A stretch of 64,000 nt of DNA, taken from Arthrobacter sp. Soil764. Its GTDB lineage: Bacteria; Actinomycetota; Actinomycetes; Actinomycetales; Micrococcaceae. A program made the position numbers and the translations under genes. The first letter of the stretch is position 1, and every line of letters begins with the position of its first letter. The notes beneath the pieces are model-generated. The model did not search any database, had not been told where the DNA came from, and worked only from the letters and a program-made list of their open reading frames with translations. Of this stretch, positions 24,974 to 33,149 are shown piece by piece. The stretch lies in NCBI RefSeq assembly GCF_001428075.1, contig NZ_LMSI01000006.1, positions 1-64,000 of the forward strand. The letters run 5' to 3'.

Positions 24974-25281
24974 CCATCGTCGTCACAGCAGTCTTCACGC
25001 CCAACGACGGCGCCCGCGACCAGGTTGTCGCGGCCCTCGAGCCCGCCATCGCCGAGGTCCACGAAGAGCCCGGATGCCTCCTGTACGCCATCCACGACGC
25101 GCCGAACGGTCAGATCGTCATGATCGAGAAATGGGAGAGCGCCGAGCTGCTCGACGCGCACGGCGTCGGCGACGCCGTCAAGCGGCTGAACGCCTCACTC
25201 GAAGGACTCCTGGCAGAACCCGTCGAGGTCACCCGTCTGACCCCCATCCCCGCCGGCACCGCACACCAGGGCGCCCTGTAA
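24970..25281 (+). CDS. Antibiotic biosynthesis monooxygenase (ABM)-fold protein
   Basis: A 103-residue single-domain protein with the dimeric ferredoxin-like ABM pattern: IVVTAVFTPNDGARDQVVAALEPAIAEVHEEPGCLLYAIHDA followed by IVMIEKWESAELLDAHGVGDAVKRLN. The EPGC...Y and EKWES segments are typical of YgiN-like proteins. Small ABM proteins in sugar-acid operons are common but their function there is not established. The start overlaps the previous stop by four bases and the stop overlaps the next start by one, so it is translationally coupled on both sides. Confidence 0.88.
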   Translation: MTIVVTAVFTPNDGARDQVVAALEPAIAEVHEEPGCLLYAIHDAPNGQIVMIEKWESAELLDAHGVGDAVKRLNASLEGLLAEPVEVTRLTPIPAGTAHQGAL

Positions 25282-25787
25282 TGCCCCAGGGCATCGTGGT
25301 GATGGGCGTCTCCGGTGCAGGAAAATCCTCCGTCGGCCAGGCGCTCGCCACCCAGCTCGGCGCCAGTTTCATCGACGGCGACAGCCTTCACCCGGAAGCC
25401 AACGTCAAGAAAATGGCCTCCGGCGTCCCCCTCACCGATGAGGACCGGTGGCCGTGGCTGCACCTCGTGGGTACCCAGCTGTCCAGCAGCCGCGACAGCG
25501 CAACCATCGTTGCCTGCTCAGCCCTCAAGCGCAGCTACCGGGACGCCATCCGGACGGCCGCGCCGGCCACCACGTTCATCCTGCTGCAGGCCGACAGGCC
25601 AGCACTGCAGGACCGGCTCACCCAGCGCCCCGGACACTTCATGCCGGCATCCCTGCTCACCTCCCAGCTGGAAACCCTGGAAGAGCTGCAGAGCGACGAA
25701 TCCGGCGTGATGATCGAGTCAACGGGCGGCATCGACACAACCGTGGAACGGATCCGGAAACTGTTGGAGCGGTCAGCAGTGGTCTGA
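25281..25787 (+). CDS. Gluconokinase-family sugar-acid kinase
   Basis: A 168-residue kinase with P-loop GVSGAGKS (residues 9-16), then FIDGDSLHPEANVKKMASGVPLTDEDRWPWL, the hallmark of GntK, and IVACSALKRSYRDAIR. GntK phosphorylates D-gluconate to 6-phosphogluconate. In this operon it may act on gluconate or on a related acid. The ATG overlaps the stop of the ABM gene (TAATG). It ends the operon; there is no clear terminator before the next gene. Confidence 0.88.
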   Translation: MPQGIVVMGVSGAGKSSVGQALATQLGASFIDGDSLHPEANVKKMASGVPLTDEDRWPWLHLVGTQLSSSRDSATIVACSALKRSYRDAIRTAAPATTFILLQADRPALQDRLTQRPGHFMPASLLTSQLETLEELQSDESGVMIESTGGIDTTVERIRKLLERSAVV

Positions 25788-25831
25788 ATACCGCCTGAAC
25801 GGGAGTTCACAAAGGTGGGGAACCAAAGCGA

Positions 25832-25862
25832 TTGACAAAGGCAACGAAGAGCTGGCTAGTAG
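25832..25862 (+). promoter_or_regulatory. Possible promoter of the polysaccharide deacetylase gene
   Basis: TTGACA (25832-25837) is followed at 17 to 19 bases by GCTAGT/TAGTAG. The -35 box is perfect, the -10 box is poor. It lies 50-80 bases before the deacetylase start. Confidence 0.4.
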
Positions 25863-25910
25863 GCTTCTGCAGGAAGGAAGGCGTCAGGAACCAAAGGAGA
25901 TTGTGGATCG

Positions 25911-27386
25911 ATGGGGCAGCGTTTGGGAGACGCACGCCCGGGCATGGCCACTGTCTGCCTGCGTTTCCTTCTGGTGTCGTGCTGCGCAGTGGCGCTCATC
26001 TTAGGCGGCGACGGCGTTGCCGGGGCCCCTTCCCTGATCCTGCTTCACGAACGGGTTTCCAGCCAGCCCAAGGTAGTGCGGGTGCCTGAGCCCCTTTCGG
26101 TTGCCCCGGATCGACCCGTCGAGGTGCCGGGCGGGTATCCAATGAAGTTGACGGCGCAAGTTGGAGGAAGTCACGTCGAGGCATCCTGGACGTACGTCGA
26201 CGGGCTGCCAGGGTTGAACGCCCACTTGGACTCCTGGCTGCTCGGGATCTTGGACGCAGCCGCCCCCGCGAATGGCCGCTACCGGCCCGCGATGGCTCTG
26301 AACCCTGCCCCGTCCAGGAGCCCGGAAATGACCGTTTCAGCCCGCCCCGTCCAGGCCAACGGAACAATAGTCGTCGTCCGCGAAAAAGTGACAAGTGCCG
26401 GGGCAAACGGAATGGCTTCCGTGAGGTCTGGCACCGTGTACGTGGACACCGTTTCAGGGGGAATCCACGGTGGCGCCGAGCTGCTGCGGCCTGAGGCCGT
26501 GCCCACCATACAAGCGCGCATCATGAGTGTCCCGGCTGAGATCGCGGCGCCTTCCCCGCAGGGTCCGCCGTTGACCGACCTGGTTCTTGACCCGGCGGGA
26601 GGACTGACCGTCAGCGCAGAGCTGCCCGGTGCGCCGGGCAGTCAAGCGACGATGAGGATGAATGCCGGCGATGCCGGGAGCGCCCTTAGTGACTACGGCC
26701 GGCAGGTATTGGAGCAGCTGAACGCCGCCCCGGCACCGCGTCCGGCCACAGCGCCGGCACTCAGGCACGTCAACTGTGACCTCGTCCCGTGCGCAGCGCT
26801 GACCTACGACGACGGACCGGACGCCCGCACCACACCACAGTTGCTGGCCATCCTGGCGGAGAAGAAAGCCCACGCCACGTTCTTCATGACCGGGTCCAAC
26901 GCCGCCGCCAACCCTTCGATCGCCAAGCAGGTCGCCCAGGCGGGACATGCGATCGGGAACCACACCTTCAGCCACCCCAATCTGACCAAGCTGTCCCCGC
27001 CTGCGGTGAAAACAGAGATCGAGCGCACGGATGCCGCCATCGCGTCCGCCACGGGCTCAATCCCGACAATGATGCGTCCCCCATACGGCGCGGCCGATGC
27101 CCCCGTCCAGGCCGCCGTCGGCAAACCCCTCATGCTCTGGGCCGTCGACTCACTGGACTGGCAAAGCAAGAACCCGGCCGTTTTCGTGCCCAAAGTCCTC
27201 AAGGAAATCGCGCCCGGCGCCATGGTGCTCATGCACGACGTCCAGCCGACGACCATAGCCGGGCAACAGGAACTCATTACGGCGCTGCAGAGCCAGGGCT
27301 ACCAGCTGGTGTCCGTCCCCCAGCTCTTCGAAGACGTGCCCCTCGTCCCAGGCCACGTCTACAGATCCCGGCCAGCGCGCCAATAG
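25911..27386 (+). CDS. Secreted polysaccharide deacetylase (NodB domain)
   Basis: A 491-residue protein. Residues 13-40 (ATVCLRFLLVSCCAVALILGG) form a signal peptide or anchor. The middle (about 60-270) is a beta-rich extracellular domain. The NodB catalytic domain follows: ALTYDDGPD (residues 297-304, with the catalytic base and metal-binding aspartates), HTFSHPN (351-357, metal histidines), RPPYGA and LMLWAVDSLDWQ, VLMHDVQPTT. Such enzymes remove acetyl groups from peptidoglycan or other surface polysaccharide. GGAG lies 12 bases before the ATG; an internal ATG at 25944 would also leave a signal peptide. The N-terminal part resembles the RsiV/DUF3298-like arrangement but I cannot be sure. 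Confidence 0.88.
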   Translation: MGQRLGDARPGMATVCLRFLLVSCCAVALILGGDGVAGAPSLILLHERVSSQPKVVRVPEPLSVAPDRPVEVPGGYPMKLTAQVGGSHVEASWTYVDGLPGLNAHLDSWLLGILDAAAPANGRYRPAMALNPAPSRSPEMTVSARPVQANGTIVVVREKVTSAGANGMASVRSGTVYVDTVSGGIHGGAELLRPEAVPTIQARIMSVPAEIAAPSPQGPPLTDLVLDPAGGLTVSAELPGAPGSQATMRMNAGDAGSALSDYGRQVLEQLNAAPAPRPATAPALRHVNCDLVPCAALTYDDGPDARTTPQLLAILAEKKAHATFFMTGSNAAANPSIAKQVAQAGHAIGNHTFSHPNLTKLSPPAVKTEIERTDAAIASATGSIPTMMRPPYGAADAPVQAAVGKPLMLWAVDSLDWQSKNPAVFVPKVLKEIAPGAMVLMHDVQPTTIAGQQELITALQSQGYQLVSVPQLFEDVPLVPGHVYRSRPARQ

Positions 27387-27406
27387 CCGCATGCGAGAAT
27401 GGCCGC

Positions 27407-27889
27407 ATGATTGACGAATCTCAAGCGTCTGCCGCTGCACCAGCGACTTCAGACCCTGCCTTCGAAGCCGCGTACCAGGCTGCCCAAAAGAGCCTCAAGG
27501 AGGGTGGCATCCCGATTGGGGCAGCACTGGCCCGTGACGGTGTGGTCATCGCGAGCGGACACAACGAACGCGTCCAGAACGGCGACCCCATAGCGCACGG
27601 GGAAATGTCCGCCCTTCGCGCGGCCGGCCGGCAGAAGAGCTACCGGGACACCACGCTCTACACCACGCTGGCACCGTGTGCCATGTGCACGGGAACCATC
27701 ATCCAGTTCAAGATCCCCCGGGTGGTGGTGGGGGAGGCGCGCACGTTCGACGGCGAGTTCGACCTTTTGCGCTCACGCGGTGTTGAGGTGGTGGTCCTGG
27801 ATGATCCGCGCTGCGTGGAGATGATGCGCGCGTTCCAGGAGGACAACCCCGACCTGTGGGCGGAGGACATCGCAGAGGACGCCGCGTAG
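27407..27889 (+). CDS. Cytosine deaminase-like nucleoside deaminase (Fcy1-type)
   Basis: A 160-residue zinc deaminase. The zinc site is seen as HGE (H64, E66) and PCAMC (C91, C94). The following segment CTGTIIQFKIPRVVVGE and the tail VEVVVLDDPRCVEMMRAFQEDNPDLWAEDIAE closely follow the pattern of yeast cytosine deaminase Fcy1 and differ from tRNA adenosine deaminase TadA, which lacks that tail. Deamination of cytosine to uracil for pyrimidine salvage is the most likely reaction; guanine or another base remains possible. It starts 20 bases after the deacetylase gene without an obvious promoter, and the ribosome binding site (GAGAATGG) is weak. Confidence 0.86.
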   Translation: MIDESQASAAAPATSDPAFEAAYQAAQKSLKEGGIPIGAALARDGVVIASGHNERVQNGDPIAHGEMSALRAAGRQKSYRDTTLYTTLAPCAMCTGTIIQFKIPRVVVGEARTFDGEFDLLRSRGVEVVVLDDPRCVEMMRAFQEDNPDLWAEDIAEDAA

Positions 27890-27923
27890 CAGCTCTCGCG
27901 GCCGGCCGCCGCTGTCCGGCCAC

Positions 27924-28020
27924 GCTGGAAGGGACGACGACGGCGGCGGGGCGGGTGCCGTCGTCGACCCTTCCTTGGGAGGTGCTTTCCTCTGGGACCG
28001 TCAGGCTGTAGGTGACGGTG
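27924..28020. repeat. Two-hairpin intergenic repeat, copy B
   Basis: A 97-bp relative of 17704-17793, with the same start (GCTGGAAGGGACGACG), first hairpin (GACGACGGC with GCCGTCGTC) and final GGGACCGTCAGGCTG...GACGGTG block. It lies between two convergent genes and its last 20 bases supply the final codons and stop of the hydrolase gene on the minus strand. Confidence 0.7.
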
Positions 28021-28978
28021 CTGGCGACTCCTGCCGCTGGTGCGAGACCCGCTGGATGAACTCGACCGTTTCGCGCTCCGTTTCGGCGCGGGTGGTGGGT
28101 TCGTTGTGCACCTCGTGGCGTACGCCGGGGAAGACGCGGGTGCGGACGTCCGCGTGGCCCGAATCGGCCAGGCGGTTTGCCACGTGGTAGGCCCCTTCGC
28201 CGTAGTTGGTCACGGGGTCCTGGTCGCCGGCGAGGATCAGCACGGGGAGTTCCGCGGGGAGCTGTTTGTACCAGTCGTCGGAGTTGACCTGGTCGTAGAG
28301 GTCCACGAAGCCCTGCAGGAACCGGGCGCTCAGGGGTGCGCCGAAGTTGTTGAAGGGGTCCCGGCCGTGGTCGGCAACGACGTCGGCGTCCAGCGCCACC
28401 CAGGCAGTGGGGCCGGCACCTTCGCCGAAGCGGCCCAGGAAACCGTCGAACAGCTGGCCCACCAGTTCCTCGGGCGCCGGCTCCGTGGCGCGCTCGCCGG
28501 AGGCAAGCCGCGCCAGTTCTGGCCGGTTGATCATCTTTTCAATGCCTCGCATTTGGGCGGCAATGCCGCAGAGGATCAGGCCGGAAAGCTGTGCACCGGG
28601 ATTGACGGCCATGCCGCGGGCGATCATGGATCCCCAGCTGTGGCCGAACACCACGTACGGAAGCTGGGGGAGCGCCTCCCTGGCCTTGGCCTGGAGGGCG
28701 ACCTCGTCCGCAACCACCACGCTGGCGGCATCCTCGCCGGCGTCGCCCCAGGTGCCCTGCTGCATCGCGGTGCGCCCGTGCCCGGAATGGTCACCTGCCA
28801 CCACGATGAACCCCGCATCCACCAGGGTGGAGATGAGGTGGAGGTAGCGGCGGGAGTGCTCGCCGAGCCCGTGGATCAGCTGCACGATCGCCTTGGGCGC
28901 GCCGATGGGCTCGTAGACCCACGCCTGGATTTTGTCCCGGCCGTTGGCGGACGTGAACTCGATTTCCTGCAATGACAT
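28001..28978 (-). CDS. Alpha/beta hydrolase (monoacylglycerol lipase-like, serine aminopeptidase S33 type)
   Basis: A 325-residue hydrolase. Visible features are IVQLIHGLGEHSRRY with the oxyanion HG, VVAGDHSGHGRT, the nucleophile elbow VFGHSWGSM (Ser in GHSWG), LPVLILAGDQDPVTNYGEG with the acid residue, and FPGVRHEVHNEP with the catalytic histidine. The pattern matches lysophospholipase/monoacylglycerol lipases. No signal peptide is visible, so it is cytoplasmic. AGGAGG lies 6 bases before the ATG. The last codons come from the intergenic repeat, suggesting that the original stop was altered when that element was inserted. Confidence 0.9.
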   Translation of the reverse strand: MSLQEIEFTSANGRDKIQAWVYEPIGAPKAIVQLIHGLGEHSRRYLHLISTLVDAGFIVVAGDHSGHGRTAMQQGTWGDAGEDAASVVVADEVALQAKAREALPQLPYVVFGHSWGSMIARGMAVNPGAQLSGLILCGIAAQMRGIEKMINRPELARLASGERATEPAPEELVGQLFDGFLGRFGEGAGPTAWVALDADVVADHGRDPFNNFGAPLSARFLQGFVDLYDQVNSDDWYKQLPAELPVLILAGDQDPVTNYGEGAYHVANRLADSGHADVRTRVFPGVRHEVHNEPTTRAETERETVEFIQRVSHQRQESPAPSPTA

Positions 28979-29161
28979 GTATTCCTCCTGTGGCGGCGCC
29001 GTCGCCTGCCCGTGGTGAGCCTAACCCTGGGATGGACAATGCCGTCAAGGTTTTGGGGCGTTTCGGGTGAAGGCTCCGGGTCCGCGGGAAATGTTGGTTC
29101 ATGCGATGGGCCACCGCCTAGTCTGAAAATCAGCCACGTCCCTGTGTTTTGGAGGAAGCCG

Positions 29162-29332
29162 ATGCCGCATCCCACCCGTCCTTTGCGCAAGCTTGGTTTC
29201 CTCACTATTGGGCTGTTCGATCCTCTTGATCCAGCTGCGGGGCATGAGTCAACGCTGCAGATCATTGAACTGGGCGAGCGGCTGGGGTTCGACAGTGCTT
29301 GGTTGCGCCACCGCCACCTGCAGTTTGGGAGT
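29162..29332 (+). pseudogene. Truncated LLM flavin-dependent oxidoreductase (5' fragment)
   Basis: About 57 codons begin MPHPTRPLRKLGFLTIGLF and continue through IIELGERLGFDSAWLRHRHLQFG, the characteristic N-terminus of a group of luciferase-like monooxygenases of about 340 residues. After the phenylalanine and glycine of HLQFG the family similarity stops abruptly near 29325-29333 and the frame ends at 29380 with unrelated residues. A ribosome binding site (GGAGG, 8 bases before the ATG) is intact. The missing 3' part is not elsewhere in the window. This marks the left border of the accessory island. Confidence 0.72.
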
Positions 29333-29618
29333 GATGGATCAGTGGTTCGAAGACCATCAACTGCAAGAGTCGACGGATGACGATGAAGTTCACCGGACGC
29401 GCAGTTCAGCATGGTCTGCCTACTATGGCGTTCGCCTTTTGACTGAAGATCAGCGCCGGGGTGAGTCGGGGCGGCAAATTCTGGACAGAATCACCTCGCT
29501 GAAGGACGTAGGAAACCAAGAGGAACTGAACCGTCTGGGCGAGAACTGCCGTGATGAGATGGACAGGTTCGTTGAGTTGGCTCGTGCAGATGTAGAAGTA
29601 GGGTCGAAGACTATATGA
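29331..29618 (+). pseudogene. Orphan gene fragment, unknown product
   Basis: Starting right at the junction with the LLM fragment, a 95-codon reading frame (MDQWFEDHQLQESTDDDEVH... ending ARADVEVGSKTI) has a plausible protein composition: charged, amphipathic, mostly helical. There is no ribosome binding site, and the frame continues upstream into the LLM fragment in another frame. It is therefore likely the 3' part of a gene whose start was lost, though a short intact gene is possible. I do not recognise a family. Confidence 0.4.
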
Positions 29619-29755
29619 GGCACTCTCTCCTCGGTTCATATCTAAATCGAGGTGTCGTCGGTAAAGACGGTTCCTCTTCTGGCCCCCCGCTCTCCTAGAC
29701 ATCCCCTGGGTAGCTCCCCCTCAGTCGGAAGCCGCCGATCTCCTCCCAGAGTCTT

Positions 29756-29860
29756 GTGCGGAGCCGGAGCAGACGGTGGCGATTGTCGGGCCCACCGGGG
29801 CGGGGAAGACCACTCAGGTGAACCTGATGATGCGGTTCTACGAGCTGGAACGCTCGACGG
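29756..29860 (+). pseudogene. ABC exporter nucleotide-binding domain fragment
   Basis: These bases encode [28 protein letters not shown], a Walker A region almost identical in DNA to 31139-31224 inside the ABC exporter remnant downstream (AGACGGTGGCGATTGT and GGTGAACCTGATGATGCGG are shared). Similarity begins near 29756 and fades after 29850. It is a duplicated scrap and not a functional gene. Confidence 0.75.
29815..29829 (+). repeat. 15-bp direct repeat, left copy
   Basis: CAGGTGAACCTGATG occurs here in the ABC fragment and again at 30841-30855 at the start of the larger ABC remnant. The GIY-YIG gene lies between the copies. Confidence 0.7.
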
Positions 29861-29989
29861 CGCGCGCGGAGCTGTTGGCTGACGGCGATGCATCAATAGG
29901 TTGCAGGAACGGTCAGCCTGCAAGTGTCGCTCGAACACCGCTATTCGGGCATCAGCTGTTGCCAGGATACGGCCAAGGCAATGATGGAT

Positions 29990-30826
29990 TCAGCGGAAGC
30001 GGGCCCGGAGATAGCGTTCTTGCTCTGGTGTGAGAGCACCCCAGCGGTCACCCTCAAAAGGCAGTTTGCCGTACTTGTCGCGCAGCGCCTGCCGGATCGT
30101 CTTGGGGCTCCTGCCAAGTTCGCGTGCCAGCTCGACCGGCGTGAGTCCTCGTACGCCCGCCGCGGGGGTGGAATCAGACTCGATGGACGGGAGCATGGAA
30201 GCCCGTGCCGCGGACACGGTTGCCTGCCGGGCTTGTGAGCCTGATGCCTCGCGGGTCATCTCTTCACGCGCCCTGCGCAGGCGACGGAGCGGCTTGGGAT
30301 TGTCCCTGATGTTCAGCGGCGGCGTCCAGCGCTGGATGATTGCGACTTCGACTTCTAGGAGCGGTTGCTCCATCCCCACGGGTCGCTCCCATACCGCGAG
30401 CGAAAGGCGCTTGTGCATCCAGGATGTGAGCCGGGCGTCCCCAGCTGGCAAGAGTCCGTAGTTCGAGAAGTGGCCGGGCTTGTTGGTGTTACGGGGAACC
30501 GAATGCAGGTCGAGCAGATCGCGGAGCAGCGCAGCGAAAGATCGTCGCACAGTCGAGCGGCCTGTTAGAGGCTTCTTGGTAGGGTCGACTGCGAAGTGGG
30601 TGTCGAGTTCTCGGCGAACGAGGTTGTCCTCGCTCTTACCGACGTACAGGGCGGAGTCTGGACGCGGGTCGAGGCCTAGATTTGCCCACGCTTCGGCATC
30701 GCCATATATCGCATACAGGCCAGATACCGGCCGCACACGACCTTCCGCCAGAGTGACCGGCCAGGCCGCCGCCGACAGTGAAATGAGGGCTTCGGCGACG
30801 TATCGCGAGGGCTCGAATGTGGTCAT
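29990..30826 (-). CDS. GIY-YIG nuclease-like protein with C-terminal helix-turn-helix
   Basis: A 278-residue protein. The GIY-YIG core is visible as SGLYAIYGD (residues 35-43) and [20 protein letters not shown] (59-78) with the conserved arginine; [17 protein letters not shown] (about 155-172) could supply the metal-binding glutamate. The C-terminal segment [26 protein letters not shown] (about 228-253) is a helix-turn-helix. GIY-YIG domains occur in homing endonucleases, restriction enzymes and repair nucleases; the added DNA-binding helix fits a site-specific nuclease. It lies between two pieces of an ABC exporter gene that share a 15-bp repeat, as expected for an inserted selfish or defence gene. 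The start has no strong ribosome binding site, so it is approximate. Confidence 0.7.
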   Translation of the reverse strand: MTTFEPSRYVAEALISLSAAAWPVTLAEGRVRPVSGLYAIYGDAEAWANLGLDPRPDSALYVGKSEDNLVRRELDTHFAVDPTKKPLTGRSTVRRSFAALLRDLLDLHSVPRNTNKPGHFSNYGLLPAGDARLTSWMHKRLSLAVWERPVGMEQPLLEVEVAIIQRWTPPLNIRDNPKPLRRLRRAREEMTREASGSQARQATVSAARASMLPSIESDSTPAAGVRGLTPVELARELGRSPKTIRQALRDKYGKLPFEGDRWGALTPEQERYLRARFR

Positions 30827-30840
30827 AGCGGGGACATTAG

Positions 30841-30855
30841 CAGGTGAACCTGATG
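30841..30855 (+). repeat. 15-bp direct repeat, right copy
   Basis: Identical to 29815-29829. The repeat forms the first codons (VNLM) of the remaining reading frame of the ABC exporter remnant. Confidence 0.7.
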
Positions 30856-31803
30856 CAGGTGGCGTCCGGGGCGATGCAACTGGGCGATGTGCAGGCGTTC
30901 ATCCAGTACTCGCGGCAGTTCACCATGCCGCTGGCGCAGCTGGGGTTCATGGCCAACGTGCTGCAGTCCGGGGTGGCGTCGGCCGAGCGGGTGTTCTCTC
31001 TGTTGGACGAGGAGGAGGAGTCCGTTGAGCCTGCGCCGTCTGCCGGGCCTGTGTTTGGGCGGGGGCGGCTGGTGTTCTCGGATGTGTCGTTCTCGTATTC
31101 GCCGGAGCAGCCGCTGATTTCTTCTTTGTCGTTGGTGGCGGAGCCCGGGCAGACGGTGGCGATTGTGGGGCCTACCGGGGCGGGGAAGACCACGCTGGTG
31201 AACCTGATGATGCGGTTCTACGAGATTGATGCGGGGCGGATAACGCTCGACGGCGTGGACGTCACCTCGGTGCCGCGGCGCGAGCTGCGCTCGCGGATGG
31301 GGATGGTGCTGCAGGATACGTGGCTGTTCGCGGGGAGCATCCGGGACAACATTGCGTACGGGCGTCCTGGTGCTACTGAATCCGAAATCCTGGAGGCGGC
31401 CCGGGCGACGTATGTGGACCGGTTTCTGCGGTCGCTGCCTGACGGGTACGACACTCTTCTCGAGGATGAGGGCTCCAACGTGTCCGCGGGGGAGAAGCAG
31501 CTGCTGACGATTGCCCGGGCGTTCCTGGCGCGGCCCTCTGTCTTGATTTTGGATGAGGCGACGTCTTCCGTGGATACCCGGACCGAGGTGCTGGTGCAGA
31601 AAGCGATGAGTGCCCTGCGCTCCGACCGAACTTCGTTCGTCATTGCCCACCGCCTGTCCACGATCCGCGACGCCGACCTCATCCTGGTGATGGAGGCCGG
31701 CCAGATTGTGGAGCAGGGCACGCACGCTTCCTTGCTGGCTGCGGGTGGGGCTTACGCGAGGCTGTACGAGGCCCAGTTCGCGGCTCCGGCGGCGGAGGTT
31801 TGA
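30842..31803 (+). pseudogene. ABC multidrug exporter, 3' half (N-terminal membrane domain lost)
   Basis: About 319 codons encode the last part of the membrane domain ([46 protein letters not shown]) and a complete ATPase domain: Walker [18 protein letters not shown] in place of LSGGQ (normal for this subfamily), Walker [13 protein letters not shown] and IAHRLSTI. Whole members are about 600-650 residues with six membrane helices; here roughly the first half is missing and replaced by unrelated sequence upstream of 30841. A GTG at 30844 could still start a soluble ATPase, but no ribosome binding site is present. A second scrap of the same domain lies at 29756. Confidence 0.8.
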
Positions 31804-32043
31804 AGGATTATCTGTTATTGTGATGAGCCATCGGTGCGCTCCCAGCCTCACAAACCCGGGAAGATGCGGTGTGAGATCACACGGCGATGCTGGGGTTTTC
31901 CACTGGAACTTGTACCGTCGAGCAAAGATTTCGTTTTGCCCTAGTCGCTCAGCAAGCTAAAATGTTCGCTTTTGGGTTTAGGTTCCGTTGAACAGAGCGT
32001 CCCCTGAGACCGGCGGGTCAGCAACACGTCGATGCACCGCTCT

Positions 32044-32074
32044 TTGACAGCTAGGCTGGGAAGCGTCCTATCTT
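32044..32074 (+). promoter_or_regulatory. Possible promoter of the TIGR04255 operon
   Basis: TTGACA (32044-32049), 19-base spacer, TATCTT (32069-32074), 26 bases before the GTG start of the first gene. The spacer is longer than ideal. The rest of 31804-32043 holds no gene that I can support. Confidence 0.45.
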
Positions 32075-32100
32075 AATTCGTCAAGAGACCGGGAGAATAA

Positions 32101-32895
32101 GTGGCGCACGACGCGGATCTTTCCAAGTGGGGCGAACTCGGTAACCTAGTACAGCTTCCACTCAGCTACGCCAAAGCTCCAATCGTTGAAGCCATCCTCC
32201 AGATCAACGTGGAGGCCTCGAGTACTTTATCCATGGAGGAGCTCTCAAGGCTCCTTGGCGACTTGGAGGACTTCCAGGCGCCCGAACCGGCAATAGCGTT
32301 TGACGGGGAGGTGTCGGTTGTGGACACCGAAATCGTCAATAACGTGAAGGCCTCGAGATTGGGTTTTGTCTTCCGCCGGAAGGATGGCCGAAGAGTCGTC
32401 CAAGCTCAACGAGACAGCTTCATCTTTTCCTGGCTACCGCCATACAGCAGGTGGGAGGAGTTCGTTTCGGAAGCGCGGGAATATTGGACTCGTTATTCTG
32501 CCGCCGCCAACCCTGTTGCAGTCACGTCAATAGGAGTCAGGACGATCAATCGCATTCCCATCCCGGACCGGGCTGCGGAACTTAGGGACTATGTCCGCAT
32601 GTCTGTTGATATCCCGGCTTACTTGCCACAGGCGATGAATAGGATGTTCACACAGGTCCAAGTGCCACTGCGTATGTTTGACGCCACAGCGGCGATCACC
32701 ACCGTCTTGCAGCCAAACGCCGAACGAAGAGCGGAGCTCATCCTCGACATAGATATCCAAAAAGCGCTGCCGCTGCCACTGTCTGATGTAGCATTCGATG
32801 ACAAGCTTTCGGGTAAGCTTGAAGAAGCTCGAGATGCAAAGAACTTCGTTTTCGAAGCATGCATCACGGACGCCACTAGGGGGCTAATTTCCTGA
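32101..32895 (+). CDS. TIGR04255-family protein
   Basis: A 264-residue protein with the pattern of the sporadically distributed TIGR04255 family: YAKAPIVEAILQINVEA near the N-terminus (residues 22-38), FSWLPPYSRWEEFVSEAREYWTRYSAAANP and the conserved SIGVRTINRIPIP (about 140-153). The family has no established biochemical role; members are scattered in bacteria and often sit in accessory regions. The start is a GTG with GGGAGA 6 bases before it. The stop overlaps the next start (ATGA), giving a coupled three-gene unit. Base composition is less GC-rich than the core genes in this window. Assignment is by motif only. Confidence 0.72.
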   Translation: MAHDADLSKWGELGNLVQLPLSYAKAPIVEAILQINVEASSTLSMEELSRLLGDLEDFQAPEPAIAFDGEVSVVDTEIVNNVKASRLGFVFRRKDGRRVVQAQRDSFIFSWLPPYSRWEEFVSEAREYWTRYSAAANPVAVTSIGVRTINRIPIPDRAAELRDYVRMSVDIPAYLPQAMNRMFTQVQVPLRMFDATAAITTVLQPNAERRAELILDIDIQKALPLPLSDVAFDDKLSGKLEEARDAKNFVFEACITDATRGLIS

Positions 32896-33149
32896 TGACG
32901 ATTCTCTCATCACCAACGTCGCTTGTAAGTGGTAATCCGCTGGCAGGTGCCTTTGACGTTGTAGAAAAGTTGCGCCGCAGTTCTGCCTTTTGGGCTTTTT
33001 GTGTCCCAGTGTCTGATGGCCTGTTGAACATTCACGCCACCGAGTCACGTGTTTCTTCGTTTCATCGCCCGACTACTTTTCCGGTGAACGATGAAGTCGT
33101 TCGTGCTGCCCGTTACGAACCCGCGCCCGTCGACGACAGCGGGTGGTAG
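32895..33149 (+). CDS. Small protein of unknown function, middle gene of the TIGR04255 operon
   Basis: An 84-residue reading frame (begins MTILSSPTSLVSGNPLAG, ends PAPVDDSGW) overlapping the previous gene by one base-sharing ATGA and the next gene by seven bases. The tight overlaps on both sides are the main support. No signal peptide, membrane segment or known motif is visible. It may form a complex with the flanking products. Confidence 0.6.
   Translation: MTILSSPTSLVSGNPLAGAFDVVEKLRRSSAFWAFCVPVSDGLLNIHATESRVSSFHRPTTFPVNDEVVRAARYEPAPVDDSGW

Noticed and set aside
29193..29330. 141-codon frame starting inside the LLM fragment
   Set aside because: Its first 47 codons are an out-of-frame reading of the LLM N-terminus. 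Only the part after 29331 was kept, as a fragment.
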